Shown: positions 1 through 7,252, numbered from the stretch's first letter. The stretch: 12,898 bases of DNA from Bacteroidales bacterium UBA6229 (GCA_002440975.1 DJWN01000099.1:12109-25006); one strand, 5' to 3'. A program made the numbers and translations. The notes: generated by a model from the sequence alone, not told the origin.

Positions 1-694
1 CGAGATCGACAAGATTTCGCGCAAGTCGGACAATCCCTCAATCACCCGTGACGTCTCGGGCGAGGGTGTGCAGCAGGCCCTGCTCAAGCTGCTCGAAGGC
101 ACGATTGTGAATGTGCCGCCTCAGGGTGGGCGCAAACATCCTGAGCAAAAGATGATTCAGGTGAACACAAGTAACATCCTTTTTGTTGCCGGAGGAGCCT
201 TTGATGGGATTGAACGGATTATCGCTGCCAGAACCCGAACCAATGTGATTGGTTATGGAAGCGACAAGAAGATTCAGGTGGACAAACAGAATCTCTTGCA
301 GTACGTTTCGCCCGCCGATCTTAAAAAGTTTGGGCTGATCCCTGAAATAGTTGGTCGTTTGCCAATTTTAACCTACCTCAATCCTTTGGATGCAGAGACC
401 CTCAAACGGATTTTGACCGATCCGAAAAATGCACTCATCAAGCAGTTTGCCAAGTTATTTGAGATGGATGGCATTCAGCTGACCATAGAAACTGAGGTGC
501 TTGATTTTGTGGTCGAAAAATCCATTGAATTTAAGTTAGGTGCCCGTGGATTGCGATCGATCCTTGAAGCAATCCTTACAGATGACATGTTTGAGCTGCC
601 TTCGAAGAAATCGGTGAGGAAACTGGTTGTAAACAGAGAATACGCCGAGAAGAAATTTAACAAGGCCGGATTATCCAAATTAAAAGTTGCCTGA
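1..694 (+). CDS. clpX: ATP-dependent Clp protease ATP-binding subunit ClpX, 5'-truncated by the window edge
   Basis: This is the AAA+ unfoldase that recognises tagged substrates and threads them into the ClpP peptidase in the cytoplasm. The first complete codon is at base 2, and 230 residues are visible to the TGA stop. The visible part opens at the Walker B glutamate (EIDKISRKSDNPS) and runs through SGEGVQQALLKLLEGT. The pore-2 region (VNVPPQGGRKHP), sensor 1 (NILFVAGGAFDG), the arginine-finger region (IPEIVGRLP, about residues 113-121) and sensor 2 (GARGLRS, about 180-186) follow. The zinc-binding domain and Walker A lie outside the window. The ClpP-contacting IGF loop reads IGYG (about 83-86), a conservative Phe-to-Tyr variant. 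The C-terminus ends normally. I am very sure of the family; the upstream neighbour (often clpP) cannot be seen. Confidence 0.97.
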   Translation, partial: EIDKISRKSDNPSITRDVSGEGVQQALLKLLEGTIVNVPPQGGRKHPEQKMIQVNTSNILFVAGGAFDGIERIIAARTRTNVIGYGSDKKIQVDKQNLLQYVSPADLKKFGLIPEIVGRLPILTYLNPLDAETLKRILTDPKNALIKQFAKLFEMDGIQLTIETEVLDFVVEKSIEFKLGARGLRSILEAILTDDMFELPSKKSVRKLVVNREYAEKKFNKAGLSKLKVA

Positions 695-701
695 AACGCT
701 A

Positions 702-709
702 TAGTTTTG
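702..709 (+). promoter_or_regulatory. Candidate Bacteroidota -7 box (TAGTTTTG) for the DUF4294 gene
   Basis: The octamer TAGTTTTG matches the TAnnTTTG consensus exactly. It lies just after the clpX stop and 26 bases before the ATG at 736, in the right place for an independent promoter. No TTG sits at the expected -33 spacing (the nearest, at 687-689, is too close), so the call rests on one box only. Confidence 0.3.
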
Positions 710-735
710 GCACAGAACTTGCTCTAAAGCGCAGC

Positions 736-1344
736 ATGATGCGTGTTTCTTTCATTTCATTACTTTTTGTTATGCTGGTTCAGGCATCAGTGTGGTCGCA
801 GCCAATTGCTGATACAACGGATCTCACTGATACGTTGGTGGTATTAGCCAAGATAGAGCATGGCGATACAACGCTCATTATGACGCTTCCGGAGGTTAAT
901 GTGCATGCCATGCGTTTGTTCGACAGCCGCAGAGACATCAGAAAAGTTGAACGCCTGATTTACCATGTAAAAAAAGCTTATCCATACGCCAAACTGGCTG
1001 GCATCAAATTGCAAGAGTACGACAAGCAACTTGTAAATGCCAAAAACGATCGCGAACGAAGACGTATCATGCGTAAGGCCGAAAAGGAGCTTAATGAAGA
1101 GTTTGGTGGCGATCTGCGTAACCTCACCTTTACGCAAGGCAAGATTCTTTTAAAACTTATTGACCGCGAAACCGGAGATACCTCATATGATCTGGTGAAA
1201 GAATTGCGGGGTGGTTTCACAGCCTTTTTTTATCAGGGTTTTGCCAGGATATGGGGATATAATTTAAAATCGGACTACGACCCGGAAGGAGAAGATGAAT
1301 TAATTGAAACCATTGTTACGCTGATTGAGCGTGGGCAGCTCTGA
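736..1344 (+). CDS. DUF4294 domain-containing secreted protein
   Basis: This 202-residue protein opens with a hydrophobic signal peptide (about residues 3-21, ending near SVWSQ), so it is probably periplasmic. The body from about residue 70 matches my memory of DUF4294, a Bacteroidota family of unknown function. It has a basic helical stretch (DRERRRIMRKAEKELNEEFGG), then LTFTQGKILLKLIDRETG, FYQGFARIWG and the acidic end YDPEGEDELIETIV. An adjacent ATG at 739 is an equally possible start. The gene lies 41 bases after clpX and could be read through from it, although a TAnnTTTG box sits between. Its stop codon directly abuts the stop codon of the converging glycosylphosphotransferase gene. No catalytic motif is recognisable and the function is unknown. 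Confidence 0.85.
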   Translation: MMRVSFISLLFVMLVQASVWSQPIADTTDLTDTLVVLAKIEHGDTTLIMTLPEVNVHAMRLFDSRRDIRKVERLIYHVKKAYPYAKLAGIKLQEYDKQLVNAKNDRERRRIMRKAEKELNEEFGGDLRNLTFTQGKILLKLIDRETGDTSYDLVKELRGGFTAFFYQGFARIWGYNLKSDYDPEGEDELIETIVTLIERGQL

Positions 1345-2760
1345 TTACTTTCCGCGTCCCTGAAGCACAATCAAAACGGTGTAAATCAATATCTTAACAT
1401 CCATTGCCAGGCTCATGTTTTCAATATAAAGTATGTCGTATTTCAGTCGTTCGATCATTTCATCCACATTGGAGGCATAACCGTATTTTACCTGACCCCA
1501 GCTTGTTATTCCTGGCTTCACTTTTAAAAGTAAACGATAATGCGGTGCACGTTTCACAATTTGATCAATATAGTACTGACGCTCGGGACGTGGCCCTACT
1601 AAAGACATATCACCCTTCAGAACCGTATAAAACTGAGGTATTTCATCCAGTCTCACCTTTCGGATGAATTTACCGAAGGGAGTAATACGTGGGTCATCTT
1701 CGCTTGATAATTGTGGTCCGGTTTTTTCAGCATCAGAATACATACTTCTGAATTTGTGCATTTTAAATGGCCTTCCTCTCAGGCCGATACGTTCCTGTGA
1801 ATAGAGTATCGGACCTCTGGAAGACAGGATCACTCCAAGAGCCGTAATAACATAAAGCGGAATCAGCAAAATCATGGCAATAATGGAAACCACCACATCA
1901 ATCAGCCTTTTCACAGATTGCTGCCAGGCCGGCATCAAATCGGGTGAAATCTGAATGAGCGGAGCATGCCAGATACCGGAAAGCTTGACCGATCCAAACA
2001 GTATATCCTGCATGATCGGGATAATCTTGATCACAGCCGGTGTGTCTTCCAGCAAAGCAATGATATTGTCGATGGTGTCTGTTTCGGAGCGTTCGATGGC
2101 GATAATCACTTCTTCCACCTGATGCGACTCAACAATTTTTTTGATGTCTTTGTAAGAGCCAAGCCGTGGCAAATATTCCCCGATCTTATAATCATCTTTG
2201 TCGTAAACACTAACAAAACCCACAAAAATATTACCTGCCGACCGCTCCTGATTTTCTATCTCTTTATATATCGCCAGGGCATTTCCATTGCTCCCGACTA
2301 TCACCGTGTTGAAGCCAATTTCTTTGCGGTGAATCTTTCGTACCGTAACAAAAGTAAGCGTAAGCCGACCTGCATAAGTAAACAGAAAATGCAGAACGAA
2401 AAGTACTGAAAATGATTGATAATAAGATTTATAAGTTATAATCACATCGTCCAGTATGGCCACAAAAAAGATCACTGTAACACCAATCAGGGTAATGATG
2501 AATGTCTGACCTAACTCCTTTAACCTGGATTTGCGGTAGATATGGCGATACGTACCCATAATGGTGTACAGAAACAGCCAGCCCATCGGAATGAAGATGA
2601 TGCCATACCAAAAATTGGGATCATCAAAGATTACCTCAAAATATTCATGAAAGCTTGGATCCTCGGACTGTTTCCTGAAAAAATAGAATAATGCCCAGGC
2701 CAATACTGCTGCCAGCCAGTCGAGGATTAAATATTTTGTGACTTGTAATTTTCTATTCAT
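1345..2760 (-). CDS. Exopolysaccharide polyprenyl glycosylphosphotransferase (undecaprenyl-phosphate sugar-1-phosphate transferase)
   Basis: Enzymes of this family move a sugar-1-phosphate from a nucleotide sugar onto undecaprenyl phosphate, the first membrane step in making exopolysaccharide, capsule or O-antigen. The 471 residues show four hydrophobic N-terminal segments (about 8-27, 51-69, 86-103 and 115-138). A Rossmann-like middle domain follows (NTVIVGSNGNALAIYKEIE, from 151), then a fifth hydrophobic segment (about 287-312) and the C-terminal bacterial sugar transferase domain. That domain carries RIGLRGRPF (324-332), KFRSM (336-340), the expected catalytic Asp-Glu pair in RLDEIPQ (D372, E373) and GPRPER (389-394). 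Length and order fit the WcaJ/WbaP-like group with the CoA-binding-like domain. The ATG overlaps the stop of the upstream lipoprotein gene by one base (TGATG), so translation is probably coupled. The sugar specificity cannot be read. Confidence 0.94.
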   Translation of the reverse strand: MNRKLQVTKYLILDWLAAVLAWALFYFFRKQSEDPSFHEYFEVIFDDPNFWYGIIFIPMGWLFLYTIMGTYRHIYRKSRLKELGQTFIITLIGVTVIFFVAILDDVIITYKSYYQSFSVLFVLHFLFTYAGRLTLTFVTVRKIHRKEIGFNTVIVGSNGNALAIYKEIENQERSAGNIFVGFVSVYDKDDYKIGEYLPRLGSYKDIKKIVESHQVEEVIIAIERSETDTIDNIIALLEDTPAVIKIIPIMQDILFGSVKLSGIWHAPLIQISPDLMPAWQQSVKRLIDVVVSIIAMILLIPLYVITALGVILSSRGPILYSQERIGLRGRPFKMHKFRSMYSDAEKTGPQLSSEDDPRITPFGKFIRKVRLDEIPQFYTVLKGDMSLVGPRPERQYYIDQIVKRAPHYRLLLKVKPGITSWGQVKYGYASNVDEMIERLKYDILYIENMSLAMDVKILIYTVLIVLQGRGK

Positions 2761-3677
2761 CAGGAATTATTTCGATAGATTAATTTAATGTTATCCAGGT
2801 AAAACCTTGCTGAACCTTCGGAGATACTGGATTCGAAATAAACTTTAAAATTGGAGGCATTGGAATAAGCACTGATATTCGGGCCGATGTTGATGTAGAT
2901 CTTGTTCCAGTTTTCGCTTTTGTTCACAACAACTAGTGGTAAATCAACAATTGTACCATTCATTTCGGCAAATAATCCTACCCCAAAAGAATGGGTGCAT
3001 TTGTAGTCAAGCTCGAGTAACACAGGACTGCCACTACCCGGAAGGATAAATGCATTGAATGAAGCTATTTTAAACCGTTTTCTTTGTTCGTCCAGATTGA
3101 TTTCGCCAGAGTAGGACGAGTGTTCGGAGAGCCAGGCTTCAGGATTATTGATCGGGCTTGTTTTGTAGATCGCCGTATCACTTTGGCTTGTCTTTTCGAG
3201 CGAAATACTGGCATTTTCAAAATCTTCGATCCAGGCAAATTTTGCTGTGCTGTAGTAGGAAGTCATTGGATTAACCTTTCTAACGCTGTCTTCCACAAAG
3301 TTGAAATCGTTTATAAGATAAGGCTGATAGAAGGGGTAGGGTGCCCGGGTGCTGCCTATGCCGTTGAGTTTGATGCCAGGCCTGATCTCCAGCTTTTGTT
3401 TGCCTCGGGCCAAAACAGGAATAACAGCCGGCAACTCAAAAGCTCCTACAAGCTGATCGTTTACATAAACCCAAACATCAGTGATATTATGTGTGTTGCT
3501 TCCCTGCGAGAAATAATCAGTTTCCAGTTTCACCGTATCAACACGCAGATAGGCCGGAACGGTTTGATCTCCTTCGAACTTGTTGCACGAAACTAATCCT
3601 AATCCTGTCAATACTATCAAATATACTGTGCTGCGTAAAATCCCCTGCATAAAATTTTGGTTCACCTTATTCGACAT
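2760..3677 (-). CDS. Lipoprotein of unknown function with a beta-sandwich-like C-terminus
   Basis: The chosen start is the ATG at 3677, giving 305 residues. A GTG at 3710 would add 11 residues, and an ATG at 3650 would give a shorter, more typical signal peptide. A hydrophobic stretch ends in the lipobox LVSC with the acylated cysteine at residue 31, so the protein is probably anchored in a membrane facing the periplasm or cell surface. The mature protein starts with a Thr/Asp-rich beta region (VPAYLRVDTVKLETDYF). It ends in a pattern of alternating strands (SPVLLELDYKC, NWNKIYINIG, NFKVYFES, ARFYLDNIKLIYR) that resembles a jelly-roll or carbohydrate-binding fold. That fold reading is inference. 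Its position between an oxidoreductase and a glycosylphosphotransferase, with a TGATG junction to the latter, suggests a part in surface glycan export or attachment. I do not recognise the family. Confidence 0.8.
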   Translation of the reverse strand: MSNKVNQNFMQGILRSTVYLIVLTGLGLVSCNKFEGDQTVPAYLRVDTVKLETDYFSQGSNTHNITDVWVYVNDQLVGAFELPAVIPVLARGKQKLEIRPGIKLNGIGSTRAPYPFYQPYLINDFNFVEDSVRKVNPMTSYYSTAKFAWIEDFENASISLEKTSQSDTAIYKTSPINNPEAWLSEHSSYSGEINLDEQRKRFKIASFNAFILPGSGSPVLLELDYKCTHSFGVGLFAEMNGTIVDLPLVVVNKSENWNKIYINIGPNISAYSNASNFKVYFESSISEGSARFYLDNIKLIYRNNS

Positions 3678-3721
3678 CTTAACGAATTGCCTGACTGCCT
3701 TATTGCACACGATTGCAACAA

Positions 3722-4711
3722 TTATTTGATCTGACTGACGTTTTTATTCACCTCATCCAGTATTTGATATGCCAGCCTGAGCACTTCCACTCCGTCTTCG
3801 ATACTTACAGCAGGTATTTGGTCGTTTATGATGGCTTCGTAAAACTTTTCCAGTTCCATTTTTATGGCATTCACCGGACCAATTTCAGGTTTCTCAAACG
3901 AAATTTGTTTCGAACCCTTGCCTTCGCCCAGATCAATCACCATAGCCATGGGGTCATCAGGTTCTTTGCTTATACTTTTCATGCGAACAATCTCGCTCTG
4001 CTTTTCTAGAAAATCAACGGTGATATAGGCATCTTTCTGAAAAAAGCGTGCCTTACGCATGTTTTTGAGCGAGATACGGCTGGCCGTCAGATTCGCCACC
4101 GCACCATTTTCGAAGGTAATACGAGCATTGGTGATATCAGGAGTGTCACTTACAACTGCTACGCCACTGGCACTGATGCTTTTCACTTTTGAACGGATCG
4201 AGCTCAAAACGATATCGATATCGTGTACCATCAAATCCAGAATCACCGGCACATCCGTTCCTCTGGGATTGAATTGTGCCAGGCGATGCGCCTCAATAAA
4301 CAAGGGGTTGTTGAGGCTGTTTTGAACTGCAAGAAAAGCAGGGTTGAAGCGTTCAACATGACCTACCTGCACCTTTACCTGTGCCTGACGAGCCAGCGCG
4401 ACCAGTTCGTTGGCTTCTGCCGGGGTGGCCACAACAGGCTTTTCGATAAAGACATGCCGCGATTTTTTCAAGGATTGGGCAGCACAGCTGAAATGCGATA
4501 CGGTGGGGGTAACGATATCAACTACTTCGGTGGCCTCAATCAGGGCTTCGATAGAATCGAAGGCTTTCAGATTAAAATCTTTTGCCACCTTTTGTGCGTT
4601 GGCAACATCCGAATCGTAAAACCCTATCAGTTCATATTCAGGTATTTGTTGGATACATTTTAAATGTATTTTGCCTAAATGGCCAGCTCCCATAACCCCT
4701 ATTTTCAACAT
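3722..4711 (-). CDS. Gfo/Idh/MocA family NAD(P)-dependent oxidoreductase
   Basis: Enzymes of this family oxidise or reduce sugars, sugar nucleotides or related compounds with a dinucleotide cofactor in the cytoplasm. The 329 residues begin with the Rossmann fingerprint GVMGAGHLGKIH (5-16). The family's EKP motif follows (E90-K91-P92), its lysine taking part in catalysis and cofactor binding. Then come GHVERFNPAF (117-126) and the substrate-site region DLMVHDIDI (159-167), with the likely catalytic His163. Length is typical and the frame is intact. The gene heads the minus-strand group that continues with the lipoprotein and the glycosylphosphotransferase, so a sugar-nucleotide substrate is plausible but not shown. 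It is divergent from pcm, with 100 bases between the two starts that contain a perfect palindrome. Confidence 0.92.
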   Translation of the reverse strand: MLKIGVMGAGHLGKIHLKCIQQIPEYELIGFYDSDVANAQKVAKDFNLKAFDSIEALIEATEVVDIVTPTVSHFSCAAQSLKKSRHVFIEKPVVATPAEANELVALARQAQVKVQVGHVERFNPAFLAVQNSLNNPLFIEAHRLAQFNPRGTDVPVILDLMVHDIDIVLSSIRSKVKSISASGVAVVSDTPDITNARITFENGAVANLTASRISLKNMRKARFFQKDAYITVDFLEKQSEIVRMKSISKEPDDPMAMVIDLGEGKGSKQISFEKPEIGPVNAIKMELEKFYEAIINDQIPAVSIEDGVEVLRLAYQILDEVNKNVSQIK

Positions 4712-4717
4712 AAGCGA

Positions 4718-4735
4718 TACTTTTGCGCAAAAGTA
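4718..4735. promoter_or_regulatory. 18-bp perfect palindrome in the divergent oxidoreductase/pcm promoter region
   Basis: TACTTTTGCGCAAAAGTA reads the same on both strands and lies 6 bases upstream of the oxidoreductase start. Each half is also an exact TAnnTTTG -7 box (TACTTTTG), one facing each gene. It could be an operator laid over a promoter, or two promoter boxes back to back. No clear -33 TTG was found for either direction, so which half works is undecided. Confidence 0.4.
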
Positions 4736-4811
4736 ACTTTTTTTGTCGAGTGCTTATTGCTAATTTCGCCTGTTCAACCTTAGATTCACTCTAAATTGCT
4801 GATGAAATATT

Positions 4812-5462
4812 ATGCAGGATACCTACCGACATAAAGGGCTGAGAAAACAACTGATTGAAAGCTTACGACAAAAGCAGATCACTGATGAGGCAGTGCTGCG
4901 TGCTATGGATAAGATACCAAGACATATCTTTTTGGATTCTTCCTTTTTGGAATTTGCTTATCAGGACAAGCCCTTTCCGATTGGATCGGGGCAAACCATT
5001 TCGCAGCCCTATACCGTCGCTTTTCAAACGCAACTTTTAAGGGTCAAAAAAGGCCTTAAAGTTCTCGAAATCGGCACCGGTTCGGCTTATCAGGCCAGTG
5101 TGCTTGCCGAGATGGGGGCCAAGGTTTATAGTATCGAAAGGCAGCGAAAACTTTTTATAAAAACCAAAGCCTTTGTGCAACAACACCTGCCTTATAAGCT
5201 TAATTTGTTTTTGGGAGATGGCAATGATGGCTTACCAGCCTATGCACCATTCGACAGGATTTTGATTACGGCAGCAGCCCCCGAAATTCCACAAGCTTTG
5301 CTTGATCAGCTTAAGCCGGGTGGGATTATGGTGATCCCATTGGGTGTTGGCGACCAACAAGATATGTTGCGGATCATCAAGCAAGAAAATACTGAAACAA
5401 TAAGGGAACAGCATGGTGCTTTTCGCTTTGTTCCGATGCTTGGTAATATTGGTAATGATTGA
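4812..5462 (+). CDS. pcm: Protein-L-isoaspartate O-methyltransferase
   Basis: Pcm methylates L-isoaspartyl residues that form in ageing proteins, using S-adenosylmethionine, and so starts their repair in the cytoplasm. The 216 residues show the family's PRHIF (36-40), the substrate-loop motif PIGSGQTISQPYTVA (56-70), SAM motif I VLEIGTGSAYQAS (84-96) and the later strand FDRILITAAAPEIP (147-160), then LKPGGIMVIPLG (167-178). Length is normal. Motif I has Ala92 where the family usually has Gly (GSGYQ). The last two codons and the stop (AAT GAT TGA) form the start of a 19-bp repeat that occurs again at 7350, beyond the inserted ATPase/DUF4276 cassette. The gene therefore probably once lay directly before the aromatic amino acid hydroxylase gene. 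It runs tail to tail with the DUF4276 gene, 3 bases apart. Confidence 0.95.
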   Translation: MQDTYRHKGLRKQLIESLRQKQITDEAVLRAMDKIPRHIFLDSSFLEFAYQDKPFPIGSGQTISQPYTVAFQTQLLRVKKGLKVLEIGTGSAYQASVLAEMGAKVYSIERQRKLFIKTKAFVQQHLPYKLNLFLGDGNDGLPAYAPFDRILITAAAPEIPQALLDQLKPGGIMVIPLGVGDQQDMLRIIKQENTETIREQHGAFRFVPMLGNIGND

Positions 5463-5472
5463 ACTTTAAGTT
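5454..5472 (+). repeat. Left copy of a 19-bp direct repeat flanking the ATPase/DUF4276 cassette (att-like)
   Basis: AATGATTGAACTTTAAGTT occurs here and, identically, at 7350-7368. This copy holds the last two codons and stop of pcm on the + strand. On the - strand it holds the final Thr codon and the TAA of the DUF4276 gene. Allowing 3 mismatches, the match extends left to 5444 (26 of 29 bases identical to 7340-7368). It contains the small dyad AACTT-T-AAGTT. Confidence 0.75.
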
Positions 5473-6152
5473 GTATTTTCAAGCTTTGTTATCCAATCAT
5501 TAAAATGAGGACATTTTAAACGTAATGCTGTTAAACCAATTTCTTCGGCTACTAACGGCCCTACCTGTGCTTTTTGTCCTTCATAATCAGGGAGGTGCTT
5601 AATAATTCTTTTTGAAGGCGCAGTCACCGGAGATTCGTCTATTTCTTCTGGCCTCATATTTTCTATCTCCCTTTTTAAACGATTTATTCCAGTTATTCCG
5701 TCTGGATACATTGTAATCAGTTTGTCTGGATTAACTAAAACAAAAGCTTCAAACTCATGTAACTGAACATACGGGATAAATCTAGGGTGATTTATATCCC
5801 GTGCAATTGCTTTTTCCAGTTTGATGATTTTTTGATATGGGTCGCCAATTGATTGAATATTCTCTTTGTAGGGACTCAAATCATCTTTAGGGAATGCATA
5901 CAAATCAATCATGCTGGTGTACCAAAATTGAGGTTGATCCCTGTCCGCTTCAATCCAACGTAACACATCATTTCGAAATTTAATATATTTCAGCAATCCC
6001 CCTTTTGCTGGTTTTTTATTAAGTTTGTCCCATCCCGTTTTAATTTTTCGTGTAGAAACAAAAATGTTAAGTGAAGAAAAATGATTTACTAAAACATCGT
6101 TAACAAATGCTTCCTCGGAGTTGCCTTCCACAATTATATTTATATATTTCAC
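5466..6152 (-). CDS. DUF4276 family protein (TOPRIM-like), partner of the adjacent AAA ATPase
   Basis: I set the start at the GTG at 6152, giving 228 residues. It overlaps the ATPase stop as GTGA and is preceded, after 6 bases, by a perfect AGGAGG (6164-6159). A TTG at 6182 would add ten residues but ignores this site. The protein begins with strand-like YINIIVEG and a TOPRIM-type glutamate (E9 in VEGNSEEAF). An Asp-containing second motif follows (MIDLYAFPKDD, D83, D90 and D91), then the DUF4276 hallmarks IPYVQLHEFEAF (about 127-137) and APSKRI...PDYEG (about 178-192). TOPRIM folds coordinate metal for cutting or joining nucleic acid, so nuclease activity is plausible but inferred. The pairing with an ABC-type ATPase recalls OLD nucleases split in two, and ATPase/TOPRIM defence pairs such as PARIS. 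Its stop codon sits inside the left direct repeat. Confidence 0.85.
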   Translation of the reverse strand: MKYINIIVEGNSEEAFVNDVLVNHFSSLNIFVSTRKIKTGWDKLNKKPAKGGLLKYIKFRNDVLRWIEADRDQPQFWYTSMIDLYAFPKDDLSPYKENIQSIGDPYQKIIKLEKAIARDINHPRFIPYVQLHEFEAFVLVNPDKLITMYPDGITGINRLKREIENMRPEEIDESPVTAPSKRIIKHLPDYEGQKAQVGPLVAEEIGLTALRLKCPHFNDWITKLENTT

Positions 6153-7252
6153 GGACGGCCTCCTATGATATTTTTTTCCCAAATCTGACCGGTAGAAAAT
6201 TCTTCAAGGTATGCCTGTAAATTTTCACTATCAGGACACTTATATTCAGAACTTCTTTTCTTTCTGTCAATTACGACCAAATCGTCAAGTTCAAAGTTAT
6301 TCACCAGGCTAATAGACTGTGTTGCAATAAATACCTGGCAATTTGATGAGGCCGCCTTTATCAAACCAGAAACTGCATCAATTGCACTTGGATGCAACCC
6401 TAATTCAGGTTCATCCAGGAAAAGAACTGTAGGTAAATCTTTAGGATTCTGAGCCAGTAAACTAATTAATGCAATAGTCCGTAACATTCCGTCTGAGGCC
6501 TGTCCGGCATTAAAAACTTTATTTGTCCCTTTTTCTTTCCATCTTAGAAGAATTTGTCCAAATTCATCATATAATTCAAAATCATCAAAAAACGGCAAAA
6601 CCAAACGAATATATTTAACAATACGCAAATAATATAGTTTTTCTTCATTCTGTAAACGGAAAAGAAAACTTGCTAAATTTTCCCCATTTTGTTTTAACCA
6701 TCTTCCATCAGAAGCAGACCATTTTAACCGCATTGGTGCAGTATCACTTGTATTATGAAATTGATAAACAATCAGTTTTCGTAAAAGATTCAGAATTGTG
6801 GTTGCTGTAGAATTGGAAACTTGTGGTAAGTTTGCCTCCTCATGACCTACTCCACAAGAGCTCCAGCGGGCTTCTCCTTGTTTTGTATTAGCTGAAAATC
6901 GATATTTTTCCTCCTTAAATACAAGTTTATCAGGTTTGGCAAACATCAAACTAAACAGGTATTCATTTATGCCGGATGACGTTTGAATTTCTAAATGTGC
7001 ATCAATACTTTTTGTTACATCAGCTCCATCAAATAATATGTCATTAGCTCCACCTAAATAAGCAACATACTCCTGAAGTTTTCCATCTGAGTTTAGCATC
7101 CAACTCAAAAACTTAAAAAATGAAATGTAATTACTTTTACCTGCGCCGTTAGGACCAATCAGAATGTTTATTGGACGTGGCTCAAAACTATCAATTGCCT
7201 GGATACTTTTATAGCCCTTGATGGTAAATTTTTTTAGTTTTATGTCAGACAT
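6149..7252 (-). CDS. ABC-type AAA family ATPase (AAA_21/OLD-like), first gene of the two-gene cassette
   Basis: The 367-residue protein has an SMC/RecF-like ATPase layout. The N-terminal strands KLKKFTIKGYKSIQ lead to Walker A GPNGAGKS (33-40). A middle helical and beta region includes YQFHNTSD (163-170), and a signature-like ASDGMLR follows (252-258). Walker B is TVLFLDEPELGLHP (275-288, likely catalytic E281), with a switch region FIATQS (308-313). The C-terminus ends WEKNIIGGRP, an ending I associate with ATPases next to DUF4276 genes. The frame is intact and no key residue is missing. The stop overlaps the GTG of the DUF4276 gene, so the two are translationally coupled and probably form one complex. 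The cassette is visibly more AT-rich than pcm and the hydroxylase gene beside it, and is bounded by a 19-bp direct repeat, both signs of transfer. The likely role is defence against phage or plasmids, with the ATPase acting as sensor or motor; this is inference. Confidence 0.92.
   Translation of the reverse strand: MSDIKLKKFTIKGYKSIQAIDSFEPRPINILIGPNGAGKSNYISFFKFLSWMLNSDGKLQEYVAYLGGANDILFDGADVTKSIDAHLEIQTSSGINEYLFSLMFAKPDKLVFKEEKYRFSANTKQGEARWSSCGVGHEEANLPQVSNSTATTILNLLRKLIVYQFHNTSDTAPMRLKWSASDGRWLKQNGENLASFLFRLQNEEKLYYLRIVKYIRLVLPFFDDFELYDEFGQILLRWKEKGTNKVFNAGQASDGMLRTIALISLLAQNPKDLPTVLFLDEPELGLHPSAIDAVSGLIKAASSNCQVFIATQSISLVNNFELDDLVVIDRKKRSSEYKCPDSENLQAYLEEFSTGQIWEKNIIGGRP
6159..6164 (-). 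promoter_or_regulatory. Perfect Shine-Dalgarno (AGGAGG) that decides the DUF4276 start
   Basis: On the - strand AGGAGG is followed by six bases and then GTGA, where GTG starts the DUF4276 protein and TGA ends the ATPase. I saw no comparable site before the other genes here, which fits the weak Shine-Dalgarno use of Bacteroidota. This site supports the GTG at 6152 over the upstream TTG. Confidence 0.75.

Noticed and set aside
1966..2409. Open + strand frame of 147 codons inside the glycosylphosphotransferase gene
   Set aside because: It is fully antisense to a gene with clear domain motifs, and its product has no signal or domain-like pattern.
3084..3596. Open + strand frame of 170 codons antisense to the lipoprotein gene
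   Set aside because: The product looks like random reverse-strand translation, and the minus frame has a lipobox and operon spacing.
3678..3710. GTG start adding 11 residues to the lipoprotein
   Set aside because: It adds a polar stretch ahead of an already sufficient signal peptide; ATG starts at 3677 or 3650 fit the lipobox distance better.
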